This document shows, piece by piece, positions 9,101 to 14,613 of a stretch of 16,416 nucleotides of DNA (positions within the stretch are counted from its first letter, which is position 1; each line of letters begins with the position of its first letter). Under the pieces are notes generated by a model. It was not told where the DNA came from, did no database searches, and worked only from the letters and a program-made list of their open reading frames with translations. The translations under genes were made by a program, and so were the position numbers. Source of the stretch: Spirochaetales bacterium (GTDB lineage: Bacteria > Spirochaetota > Spirochaetia > DSM-27196 > SLST01); contig DAOWMR010000020.1 of assembly GCA_030642995.1 (NCBI GenBank), positions 1 to 16,416 on the forward strand, written 5' to 3'.

Positions 9101-9711
9101 CTCAGAAACATCGTACCGAGAATTCGTTTCTTGCGGTCAATCTTGGCATAGACCAGTTCTTTCTTTTGGTCGATCTCGAACTCGAGCCAGCTGCCGCGAT
9201 AGGGAATAATTCGAGAACTGTAGACGCCCTTGTCGTGAGAGAAGATGACGCCTGGAGATCGGTGAATCTGACTGACGACTACACGCTCGGCGCCGTTGAC
9301 GATGAATGTTCCGCGCTCGGTCATCAACGGGACGTCGCCCATATATATGTCTTTCTGGCGAATCTCGCCGGTTTCCAGAAATACGAGATTAATGCGGGCC
9401 TTGACCGAGATGGCATAGGTGTGGCCCTTCTGCTTGCACTCGGCCTCGGTCAGCTTGATGTTGTCTTCGTTGAGGATGTAGTGACTGTACTCGAGCCGCA
9501 TTTCGCCATTCTGGCTCTCTATCGGGAATGCCGCCTGGAACACTTCTTCCAGACCCTGCACATTGATAGGGTTCCCCGCCAGCATGCACTCTCGCTGCAG
9601 AAACTTCTCGAATGAGGCAATCTGGATATGAACGAGATCAGGCAACTCCATGACCGCTCGCGACTCCTGGCCGACCATTACGCGGTCAATCTTCGTGTTC
9701 CTATCAAGCAT
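6196..9711 (-). CDS. rpoB: DNA-directed RNA polymerase beta subunit
   Basis: Beta subunit of core RNA polymerase, 1171 residues, compact compared with the 1342 of E. coli. The rifampicin region [20 protein letters not shown] leads into [20 protein letters not shown]. His490 corresponds to E. coli His526, and Asn495 (codon at 8227-8229) takes the place of Ser531. Active-site landmarks are [14 protein letters not shown] and [12 protein letters not shown] (924-935, with Lys926 and Lys934). The C-terminal clamp segment [20 protein letters not shown] is intact. The ATG at 9711 has GGGAGG 5 bases upstream. The [18 protein letters not shown] stretch matches spirochaete RpoB as I recall it. A 15-bp hairpin lies between rplL and this gene. 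Confidence 0.99.
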   Translation of the reverse strand: [1171 protein letters not shown]

Positions 9712-9780
9712 GCGAACCTCCCAGGCGGCCTCTATCGGCCACTAAGATGCGCGACGCACCACAGGTCCTGGCGCGACAGA

Positions 9781-9815
9781 ACCATTGGAGACAGATATAC
9801 TCCGTCCCCAATGGT
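9781..9815 (-). promoter_or_regulatory. 15-bp hairpin between rplL and rpoB
   Basis: On the minus-strand transcript the arms ACCATTGGGGACGGA and TCTGTCTCCAATGGT form 15 continuous pairs, two of them G-U, around a 5-base GUATA loop. On the plus strand the same two positions would be A-C mismatches, so the structure suits RNA of the operon. No T-run follows, so it is not a full terminator. In E. coli the rplL-rpoB gap holds a partial attenuator and an RNase III site; this hairpin sits in the same place and could serve similarly. The function is inferred. Confidence 0.65.
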
Positions 9816-9857
9816 GAGTTGAGATGAATTTGAAGCAAACGTCCTAATTGAGAACGT

Positions 9858-10247
9858 CTACTTGATGTCGACCTGACCGCCGGCTGCCTCGAGCTTTTCT
9901 TTGATTGAGGCGGCCTCGTCCTTGGACACAGCTTCTTTGACAGCCTTTCCTCCGGCTTCAACGAGATCCTTTGCTTCCTTCAGACCAAGGCCTGTGAGTG
10001 CGCGGACCTCCTTAATGACGGGGATTTTCTTCCCGTCTTCGAATCCCTTGAGGATGATGTCGAACTCAGTTTGCTCGTCCTCCGCGGCCTCGTCACCAGC
10101 CGCTGCAGCACCCGCTGCGGCTACTGCAACTGGAGCAGCTGCGGTCACGCCAAACTTGTCCTCCATCGCCTTCACGAGCTCGGATACCTCGAGCACGCTC
10201 ATCGAGGCGATCGCCTCCAGAATGTCGTCTTTCGTAAGTGTCGCCAT
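9858..10247 (-). CDS. rplL: 50S ribosomal protein L7/L12 (bL12)
   Basis: Multicopy stalk protein that binds L10 and recruits and stimulates the GTPase factors EF-Tu, EF-G and IF2. From the ATG at 10247 it has 129 residues, starting MATLTKDDILEAIASMSVLE. The N-terminal dimerisation domain (about 1-33) is followed by an Ala-rich acidic hinge (about 35-62). The C-terminal factor-binding domain has IPVIKEVRALTGLGLKEAKD (about 75-94), then LVEAGGKAVKE. The open frame extends further upstream, but that part does not resemble L12, and GGAGAAGG precedes this ATG. It follows rplJ after 105 bases. Confidence 0.98.
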   Translation of the reverse strand: MATLTKDDILEAIASMSVLEVSELVKAMEDKFGVTAAAPVAVAAAGAAAAGDEAAEDEQTEFDIILKGFEDGKKIPVIKEVRALTGLGLKEAKDLVEAGGKAVKEAVSKDEAASIKEKLEAAGGQVDIK

Positions 10248-10352
10248 ATTACCTTCTCCCTTCATATGTATTGGGCGACGATAGCACGCAACACTTCTTC
10301 CGAAGACTAACGCCGCCTCTTGTACCCCCACAACGGAGGGTGTATCGACTGA

Positions 10353-10895
10353 TTATCCGTTCTCTTCCTGCTTCTTGTCGGCAACTGCCTGCAGAACTCG
10401 AGCCAGCTTCTGAATGGTTCCATTCATGGCATAGACCAGATTCTGCACCGGCGCCTGCATGGTGCTCATCAGCTGCGCAAGCAGCTGGTCCCTGGACGGC
10501 AGCTTGCTCAACGCGCGTGTCTCGTCCTCGCTGAAGATCCGGCCATCAACGATTGCGCCCTTCACGGACACCGAAGAATCCTTGGCAAAATCATAGAGGA
10601 TCTTCGCAATCGCACTCACGTCATCTTTCAGCAGCGCAAGAGCGGTCGGCCCGACGAACCATTCGGAGACATCCGGCATTTCAAGCTGCCTGAAGGCCAA
10701 CTTAGCGTACCGGTTCTTCACAACACGATACTCAGCTTCCTTTTCCCGGAGCTTCCCGCGAAGAGCGGTGATCTGCGCAACTGAAAGCCCTCGGTAGTCG
10801 GTGAAGATAAAATCCTTGTTCTCGCTGAACTTGCTCTTGATTGCCTCGAGCGAGTCTGTTTTATGCTGTTGCAGCTTGGCTACGTGGTCTGTCAT
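10353..10895 (-). CDS. rplJ: 50S ribosomal protein L10 (uL10)
   Basis: Stalk base protein linking L12 dimers to 23S rRNA next to L11. It has 180 residues starting MTDHVAKLQQHKTDSLEAIK. The N-terminal globular domain has the typical DFIFTDYRGLSVAQITALRG (about 28-47) and VVKNRYAKLA. The FVGPTALALLKDD segment (about 80-92) follows, and the C-terminal helix that binds L12 closes the protein. The ATG at 10895 has AGGAG at a good distance, overlapping the rplA TAG stop; the gap to rplA is only 9 bases. The long L10-binding leader known from E. coli has no room here, so any L10 feedback must use another site. Confidence 0.97.
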   Translation of the reverse strand: MTDHVAKLQQHKTDSLEAIKSKFSENKDFIFTDYRGLSVAQITALRGKLREKEAEYRVVKNRYAKLAFRQLEMPDVSEWFVGPTALALLKDDVSAIAKILYDFAKDSSVSVKGAIVDGRIFSEDETRALSKLPSRDQLLAQLMSTMQAPVQNLVYAMNGTIQKLARVLQAVADKKQEENG

Positions 10896-10904
10896 GTCAA
10901 TCTC

Positions 10905-11582
10905 CTACTCGCTCGCTATCGCAACTTTGACACCGGGCCCCATAGTCGACGAGACCGCGGCGGTCTTGATGAAGTCTCCCTTTGTGTCTGGTGGTCGACG
11001 TTTCTCCACCTCGGAAATCACAATGTCGATGTTCTCAGCGATCGAGCCGGGCTCCATGGAGACCTTGCCGACCGCGAGATGCACCACACCCGTCTTGTCC
11101 GAGCGAAATTCAACCCGGCCCTTTCGCAGTTCGTCCAACGCAGCTTTGATATTGAAGGTCACCGTCTGCGTCTTGGGATTGGGCATCAAGCCGCGGCGAC
11201 CGAGGATGGGTCCGAGCCGACCAACATCCTTCATCATGTCCGGCGTTGCGACGGCGACGTCAAAATCCAGCCAACCGCCCTTGATTTTCTCAATGAGGTC
11301 GTCATCCCCAACGTAGGTGGCGCCGGCATCCCGGGCTTCATCGGCCTTCTCACCCTTGGCAAAAACGAGGATCTTCTTTTCGGCACTGAATTGGTTAGGC
11401 AGGACAAGCGTGTCTCGTACTGTCGCACTCTTCTTCAGATTGAGATTCATTGACAGTTCAACGGTTTCGTCAAACTTGGCATACGCAAGCTTCTTGACCA
11501 CCGCGACCGCGTCTTTCGTCGGGTACGTCTGTTGCCTGTCGTAGGCGGCTATTGCGCTTCGGTACTTCTTGCCGCCTCTCAT
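10905..11582 (-). CDS. rplA: 50S ribosomal protein L1 (uL1)
   Basis: L1 stalk protein that guides deacylated tRNA out of the E site, and in many bacteria a translational repressor of the rplK-rplA mRNA. It has 225 residues starting MRGGKKYRSAIAAYDR. Typical segments are TPDMMKDVGRLGPILGRRGL, MPNPKTQTVTFN and the C-terminal SSTMGPGVKVA. The usual loop around GVDPR-ADQ-VRGTV is replaced by a shorter NLNLKKSATVRDTLVLPNQF (about residues 46-65), which I recall from spirochaete L1 proteins. The start codon overlaps the rplK stop as ATGA, so the two are translationally coupled. Confidence 0.97.
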   Translation of the reverse strand: MRGGKKYRSAIAAYDRQQTYPTKDAVAVVKKLAYAKFDETVELSMNLNLKKSATVRDTLVLPNQFSAEKKILVFAKGEKADEARDAGATYVGDDDLIEKIKGGWLDFDVAVATPDMMKDVGRLGPILGRRGLMPNPKTQTVTFNIKAALDELRKGRVEFRSDKTGVVHLAVGKVSMEPGSIAENIDIVISEVEKRRPPDTKGDFIKTAAVSSTMGPGVKVAIASE

Positions 11583-12016
11583 TCTTGCCCCTCCACCTCT
11601 ACGCCCATGCTGCGAGCGGTTCCCGCGATGATTTTCATTCCAGCTTCAACATCATTCGCGTTCAGGTCCGGTTTCTTCCGCTCCGCAATATCACGGAGCT
11701 GAGCGCGGGTAATGGTCCCGACTTTCTCCTTGTTACTTTCCGGGCTTCCCTTGTCCAGATTCACGGCCTTCTTGATGAGAACCGCGGCGGGGGGCGTCTT
11801 GGTGATAAACGAAAAGGTTCGATCATGATAGACGGTTATCACTACCGGAATAGTCAGGCCGGGTTCAATGTTTTTTGTTACATCGTTGAATTGCTGAACA
11901 AACTGCGGCGCACTGACCCCGTGCGGTCCGAGGGCAGGGCCGACCGGCGGCGCCGGTGTTGCTTTCCCTGCCGGAACCTGCAACTTGATCATCGCAGTTA
12001 CCCTTTTCTTTGCCAT
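11579..12016 (-). CDS. rplK: 50S ribosomal protein L11 (uL11)
   Basis: Protein of the GTPase-associated centre that binds the thiostrepton region of 23S rRNA; needed for the stringent response through RelA-type enzymes. It has 145 residues starting MAKKRVTAMIKLQVPAGKAT. The proline-rich PAPPVGPALGPHGV (about 21-34) and the C-terminal rRNA-binding segment GTITRAQLRDIA..KKPDLNA are typical. The usual GVNIMEFCKAFN is GVSAPQFVQQFND here, a variant I associate with spirochaetes. An ATG two codons upstream (12022) directly abuts AGGAG, so the second ATG at 12016, six bases from AGGAG, is the better start. A highly structured leader precedes the gene. Confidence 0.97.
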   Translation of the reverse strand: MAKKRVTAMIKLQVPAGKATPAPPVGPALGPHGVSAPQFVQQFNDVTKNIEPGLTIPVVITVYHDRTFSFITKTPPAAVLIKKAVNLDKGSPESNKEKVGTITRAQLRDIAERKKPDLNANDVEAGMKIIAGTARSMGVEVEGQE

Positions 12017-12044
12017 ACGCATCTCCTATGTGGTGTAAACGTCC

Positions 12045-12129
12045 CCACCGCGAACCTCTTTGGGTTGGCGGCAGTGAAGTCGCGCCGTAGCGCAACTTCG
12101 GGAGCAAATTGGCACCGCCAATTTGCTCC
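12045..12129 (-). promoter_or_regulatory. Leader of rplK with three adjoining hairpins
   Basis: In transcript order the first hairpin is a perfect 13-bp stem with a 3-base loop (GGAGCAAATTGGC / GCCAATTTGCTCC, 12101-12129). One base later is a 10-bp stem with one G-U pair, GAAGTTGCGC / GCGCGACTTC (12076-12099), capped by C(UACG)G, a member of the very stable UNCG tetraloops. Four bases later comes CCGCC-AACC / GGTT-(CGC)-GGTGG, a stem with a one-sided CGC bulge (12045-12071). The last ends 28 bases before the rplK ATG. Feedback by L1 on rplK leaders is well known, so this is the natural place for an L1 site. I cannot show that it matches the L1 recognition motif. No T-run follows any of the three stems. 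Confidence 0.6.
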
Positions 12130-12251
12130 ACTCCCACAAAAATCCCCTCAATCATGTCTCCACTCCGCCCGAGCGAACCGATGTCGAGGGGTACGCAGCC
12201 AGACATCAACAAGTGACCGGCCGCACATCGATTTGTGTCCGCGCGGAAAAC

Positions 12252-12806
12252 CTACACCTTCTCAACCTGGAGGAAGTCCACTTCCACGGGCGTGGCTCGA
12301 CCGAATATGCCGACCATCACACGTAGCTTCGCCTTCTCCATGTTCACCTCGTCCACCTGCCCGGTGAACGAATCAAACGGACCTTCGATGATCCGCACGC
12401 TCTCTCCGATGCTGAAGCTCTGTTTGGGCTTCAACACCTTCTCTCCCTTGATTTCACCCGTCTTCTGAAAGATGGACCGGGCCTCTTCCTGGCTGATAGG
12501 CTGCGGCTTGGCACCGGGACTCGACCCGACAAATCCGGTCACGCCGTTGATGCGCCGGATCTTGGAACATGGCGTTTTCCAGCCCAGGTCGGGGAGATCC
12601 ATTTCAACGAGGATGTACCCGGGGAGAAACTTCTTGGTGGAAATCTTCTTCTTCCCATCCTTGACTTCAACGACTTGCTCGGCCGGAACCTTGATATCGG
12701 CAACCGCTTGGCCGAACTCCCCGTCATCCATCATGATGCGAATGGTTCGCTCTATCTTGTTTTCATACCCTGTGTAGGTGTGAACTACATACCAGCCCTT
12801 GGCCAT
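12252..12806 (-). CDS. nusG: Transcription termination/antitermination factor NusG
   Basis: Elongation factor that binds the beta' clamp through its NGN domain and links RNA polymerase to Rho or the ribosome through its KOW domain. It has 184 residues starting MAKGWYVVHTYTGYENKIER. The NGN domain covers about 3-100, with the conserved KKFLPGYILVEMDL (58-71). The KOW domain covers about 133-184, with GESVRIIEGPFDSFTGQVDE (134-153). The length is standard for bacteria, with no spare insertion. It starts 27 bases after secE. A 235-base leader separates it from rplK, so expression of the ribosomal genes may be uncoupled from nusG. Confidence 0.98.
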   Translation of the reverse strand: MAKGWYVVHTYTGYENKIERTIRIMMDDGEFGQAVADIKVPAEQVVEVKDGKKKISTKKFLPGYILVEMDLPDLGWKTPCSKIRRINGVTGFVGSSPGAKPQPISQEEARSIFQKTGEIKGEKVLKPKQSFSIGESVRIIEGPFDSFTGQVDEVNMEKAKLRVMVGIFGRATPVEVDFLQVEKV

Positions 12807-12833
12807 CTTGTTGCCTTGTCCTTTGGTCCGCGC

Positions 12834-13013
12834 CTAGAAGACCAGCTCAACGCCCCGCAACAGCAGGAAGTCCACGACACCAAACAACACGGCAAACATG
12901 AACACCGAAACAAGCACAACCTTGGTATTTGACCGGACTTCCTCTCGGGATGGCCACTGGACCTTCTTGAGTTCGGCGAAACTGTCTTTGAAGAACTGGA
13001 TGATCTTCTTCAT
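12834..13013 (-). CDS. secE: Preprotein translocase subunit SecE
   Basis: Small inner-membrane subunit that clamps SecY in the SecYEG channel. From the ATG at 13013 it has 59 residues, starting MKKIIQFFKDSFAELKKVQW. This is the short, single-span form found in most bacteria outside the enterics. The amphipathic helix with ELKKVQWPSREEV (14-26) precedes one transmembrane span at about 32-52. An upstream TTG-start extension would add 17 basic residues unlike SecE and was rejected. GGAG lies about 10 bases before the ATG. The gene sits between tRNA-Trp and nusG, the standard order. Confidence 0.95.
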   Translation of the reverse strand: MKKIIQFFKDSFAELKKVQWPSREEVRSNTKVVLVSVFMFAVLFGVVDFLLLRGVELVF

Positions 13014-13071
13014 GCTCTTTTTACTCCGTACAACTCGTACCCCGTGCCGCCCGATGGCCCACAAAGGGAAT

Positions 13072-13145
13072 CAGGCCAGGTAGGATTCGAACCTACAACA
13101 TTCGGTTTTGGAGACCGACGCTCTACCAATTGGAGCTACTGGCCT
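13072..13145 (-). tRNA. tRNA-Trp (anticodon CCA)
   Basis: A full cloverleaf of 74 bases can be drawn on the minus strand: acceptor AGGCCAG / CTGGCCT, D-arm GCTC / GAGC, anticodon stem TCGGT / ACCGA with loop CTCCAAA (anticodon CCA), and T-arm GTAGG-TTCGAAT-CCTAC. The discriminator base is G, and the 3' CCA is not encoded. It lies 12 bases after rpmG and 58 bases before secE, and is probably cut from the same transcript. Confidence 0.97.
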
Positions 13146-13157
13146 ATGTCGCTGTGC

Positions 13158-13334
13158 CTACTTGACCTTAGCCTCACGATGGAGAGTGTGCTTCCGATCA
13201 TGCGGGCAATACTTCTTCAATTCAAGCTTGCCCTGCATGTTGCGTCGATTCTTCGTCGTTGTGTAGTTGCGCCTGTTGCATTCCGTACACTGGAGTGCGA
13301 TGATCTCAACCGCACCCTTCTTCGCCTTCGCCAT
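13158..13334 (-). CDS. rpmG: 50S ribosomal protein L33 (bL33)
   Basis: Small 50S protein near the E site. From the ATG at 13334 it has 58 residues, starting MAKAKKGAVEIIALQCTECN and continuing RRNYTTTKNRRNMQGKLELK and KYCPHDRKHTLHREAKVK. The ATG has AGGGG about 7 bases upstream; an upstream in-frame TTG would add only two residues. The first zinc pair, CTEC (16-19), is present. The second pair, usually CPxC, reads CPHD, so the fourth Cys is missing and His or Asp may replace it. It is transcribed from a promoter just upstream and is followed closely by tRNA-Trp. Confidence 0.95.
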   Translation of the reverse strand: MAKAKKGAVEIIALQCTECNRRNYTTTKNRRNMQGKLELKKYCPHDRKHTLHREAKVK

Positions 13335-13365
13335 TCCCAATCCCCTCTGTCATATGCCGAATAGT

Positions 13366-13394
13366 ACTCTAATTCCGGCATCGTTCGCTGTCAA
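13366..13394 (-). promoter_or_regulatory. Sigma70-type promoter for rpmG, tRNA-Trp and downstream genes
   Basis: On the minus strand a consensus -35 TTGACA (13389-13394) is followed after 17 bases by TAGAGT (13366-13371; 4 of 6 matches). A start near 13359 gives a leader of about 25 bases to rpmG. An imperfect dyad, TGCCG / CGGCA (13355-13359 with 13376-13380), brackets the -10 and could be an operator. It probably feeds rpmG-tRNA-Trp-secE-nusG. Confidence 0.65.
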
Positions 13395-13422
13395 TAGGTA
13401 CGCTTCTTGCATCCCGGTCGAG

Positions 13423-13495
13423 AGCCCCCGATCGGATTTGAACCGATGACCCCATCCTTACCATGGATGTGCTCTGCCAACTGAGCTACAGGGGC
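13423..13495 (-). tRNA. tRNA-Thr (anticodon GGT)
   Basis: 73 bases fold as a cloverleaf on the minus strand: acceptor GCCCCTG / CGGGGGC with one G-U pair, D-arm GCTC / GAGC, anticodon stem CATCC / GGATG with loop ATGGTAA (anticodon GGT), and T-arm ATCGG-TTCAAAT-CCGAT. The discriminator is U, and CCA is not encoded. It is the first gene of the minus-strand block and has its own promoter. Confidence 0.97.
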
Positions 13496-13508
13496 ATGGT
13501 AGCCCCGA

Positions 13509-13537
13509 AAGGTACTAACTCTCTATATGGCTGTCAA
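13509..13537 (-). promoter_or_regulatory. Promoter for tRNA-Thr
   Basis: On the minus strand a consensus TTGACA (13532-13537), 17 bases, then TACCTT (13509-13514), followed by a GC-rich stretch (tcggggct) just before the tRNA. A perfect -35 with a GC-rich discriminator is the usual pattern of growth-rate-controlled stable-RNA promoters. The -10 matches only 3 of 6, so this is moderately supported. Confidence 0.5.
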
Positions 13538-13614
13538 GATCGTGTACTGCAAGAAGATAGCTGATTCGTGACTTTTTCGTATATTTAATGATGCGGGATA
13601 GGAAGGAGCTAAAC

Positions 13615-13935
13615 ATGGCTGATACCGGGAAAGAGTGGACCGAGGAAATCCGTATCGCGGGAAACCGTGTAGTAGACAGAATCAAGGAGCTGATTCGCGA
13701 GGGAAACGTACGCAAGATCATTGTACGGAAGGGGGACGGGAACGTCCTGAAGGAGTTCACTCTCTCCCAGGGTATGGCCGTTGGGAGCCTGCTGGCCTTG
13801 CTCGCCCCCGGATTGGCAGCCCTCGGAGTCCTTGTCGCCTTCGCAAAGGACATCAGGATCCAGATTGTCCGGGCCGGCGAGTCGCCTTCCGGCCCGCCAT
13901 CGGATACGCCTGCGGAAACACCGGACAAGGAGTAG
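13615..13935 (+). CDS. DUF4342-like small protein
   Basis: 106 residues from the ATG at 13615, chosen because AAGGAG lies just upstream; an earlier ATG at 13588 would place this site inside the gene. The N-terminal part EWTEEIRIAGNRVVDRIKEL (7-26), then IREGNVRKIIVRKGDG (27-42), resembles the DUF4342 family as I recall it: a helical section followed by a beta strand pair. Residues 54-76 form a hydrophobic Gly/Ala/Leu-rich stretch that could span or touch a membrane. DIRIQIVR follows, then a charged Pro-rich tail. The function of the family is unknown to me. It diverges from tRNA-Thr and converges on the flavodoxin gene. TATATT at 13580-13585 is a possible -10 box without a clear -35. Confidence 0.8.
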   Translation: MADTGKEWTEEIRIAGNRVVDRIKELIREGNVRKIIVRKGDGNVLKEFTLSQGMAVGSLLALLAPGLAALGVLVAFAKDIRIQIVRAGESPSGPPSDTPAETPDKE

Positions 13936-13993
13936 TGAGGCGCCGAAAGCAAGCTCCGGGGCGGCCGCCGCGGCGGTGGTTGCGTAGAACGGT

Positions 13994-14037
13994 GAAGCAG
14001 GTCGCGCCGGGCGTGGTCACCCCCGGCGGCCTGCTTC
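13994..14037. terminator. Bidirectional terminator-like hairpin
   Basis: The outer stem GAAGCAGG / CCTGCTTC (13994-14001 with 14030-14037) and the inner stem GCCGGG / CCCGGC (14006-14011 with 14022-14027) form a long GC-rich hairpin. It lies between the ends of the convergent DUF4342-like gene and flavodoxin gene, 6 bases from the flavodoxin stop. The T-run is missing on both strands, so termination may be Rho-assisted or the hairpin may protect the 3' ends. Confidence 0.65.
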
Positions 14038-14043
14038 CGTTGG

Positions 14044-14541
14044 TCAGGCGAAGCTCTTCTTGAGCTCGGAAACCCATGAGGCAATCCGGTCTGCGCTCTG
14101 ATCCGACTGATTGTCCTCATCCAGAGGCAATCCGATGAACTTGCCGTTCTCTTCGCCCTCGGACGCGTCATACTCATAGCCGTCTGTCGCGACTGTGCCG
14201 ACGAGTTCGCCGCCGGCCGCCTTCACGGCTTTACCAACGATTCCCATAGCGTCCACGAATGTGTCCCCGTAGTTCTCCTGATCGCCCAGGCCAAAGACCG
14301 CAACTTTCTTGCCGCTGAAGTCCATGCCTTCGAGCGTGCCCATGAAGTCGTCAAAGTCGTCCTGGAGATCACCCGCGCCCCATGTTGAAACACCAAATAC
14401 GATGTAGTCGCATTCGAGGATCTCGTCCTCAGACGTAGAGGAGATCTCGGTCGCCTCTGCACCCAGATCCTGCGCAATCTGCTTCGCCGCATCCTCCGTG
14501 TTCCCGGTAGACGACCCAAAAAAAATACCTATCTTTGCCAT
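14044..14541 (-). CDS. fldA: Long-chain flavodoxin
   Basis: FMN-containing electron carrier that can replace ferredoxin under iron limitation and serves cytosolic reductases. It has 165 residues starting MAKIGIFFGSSTGNTEDAAK. The phosphate-binding loop GSSTGNT is at 9-15. The two isoalloxazine-shielding loops are STWGAGDLQDD (52-62, Trp54) and GDQENYGDTF (86-95, Tyr91). The region GYEYDASEGEENGKFIGLPL (121-140), then DEDNQSDQSADRIASW, is the insertion that marks long-chain forms. The protein is very acidic, as usual. AGGAGG lies 6 bases before the ATG. It follows the esterase gene after 72 bases, probably cotranscribed; a short dyad, GCGCTC / GAGCGC (14562-14578), lies in that gap. Confidence 0.95.
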   Translation of the reverse strand: MAKIGIFFGSSTGNTEDAAKQIAQDLGAEATEISSTSEDEILECDYIVFGVSTWGAGDLQDDFDDFMGTLEGMDFSGKKVAVFGLGDQENYGDTFVDAMGIVGKAVKAAGGELVGTVATDGYEYDASEGEENGKFIGLPLDEDNQSDQSADRIASWVSELKKSFA

Positions 14542-14613
14542 ATATATCCTCCTGAATACTCGCGCTCACGTGGAGCGCTGCTGCGTCAATCTATCGGTGG
14601 ATGGTCGCACTCG

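Noticed and set aside
7063..9615. Long plus-strand open frames of about 380 codons (7063-8205, 8479-9615), and 1926-3068 in rpoC
   Set aside because: All lie antisense to rpoB or rpoC, have no ribosome binding site or recognisable motif, and are shadows of real genes.
14562..14578. GCGCTC / GAGCGC dyad upstream of the flavodoxin gene as an operator
   Set aside because: Short, with no matching second copy or known motif; kept only as a note in the flavodoxin entry.
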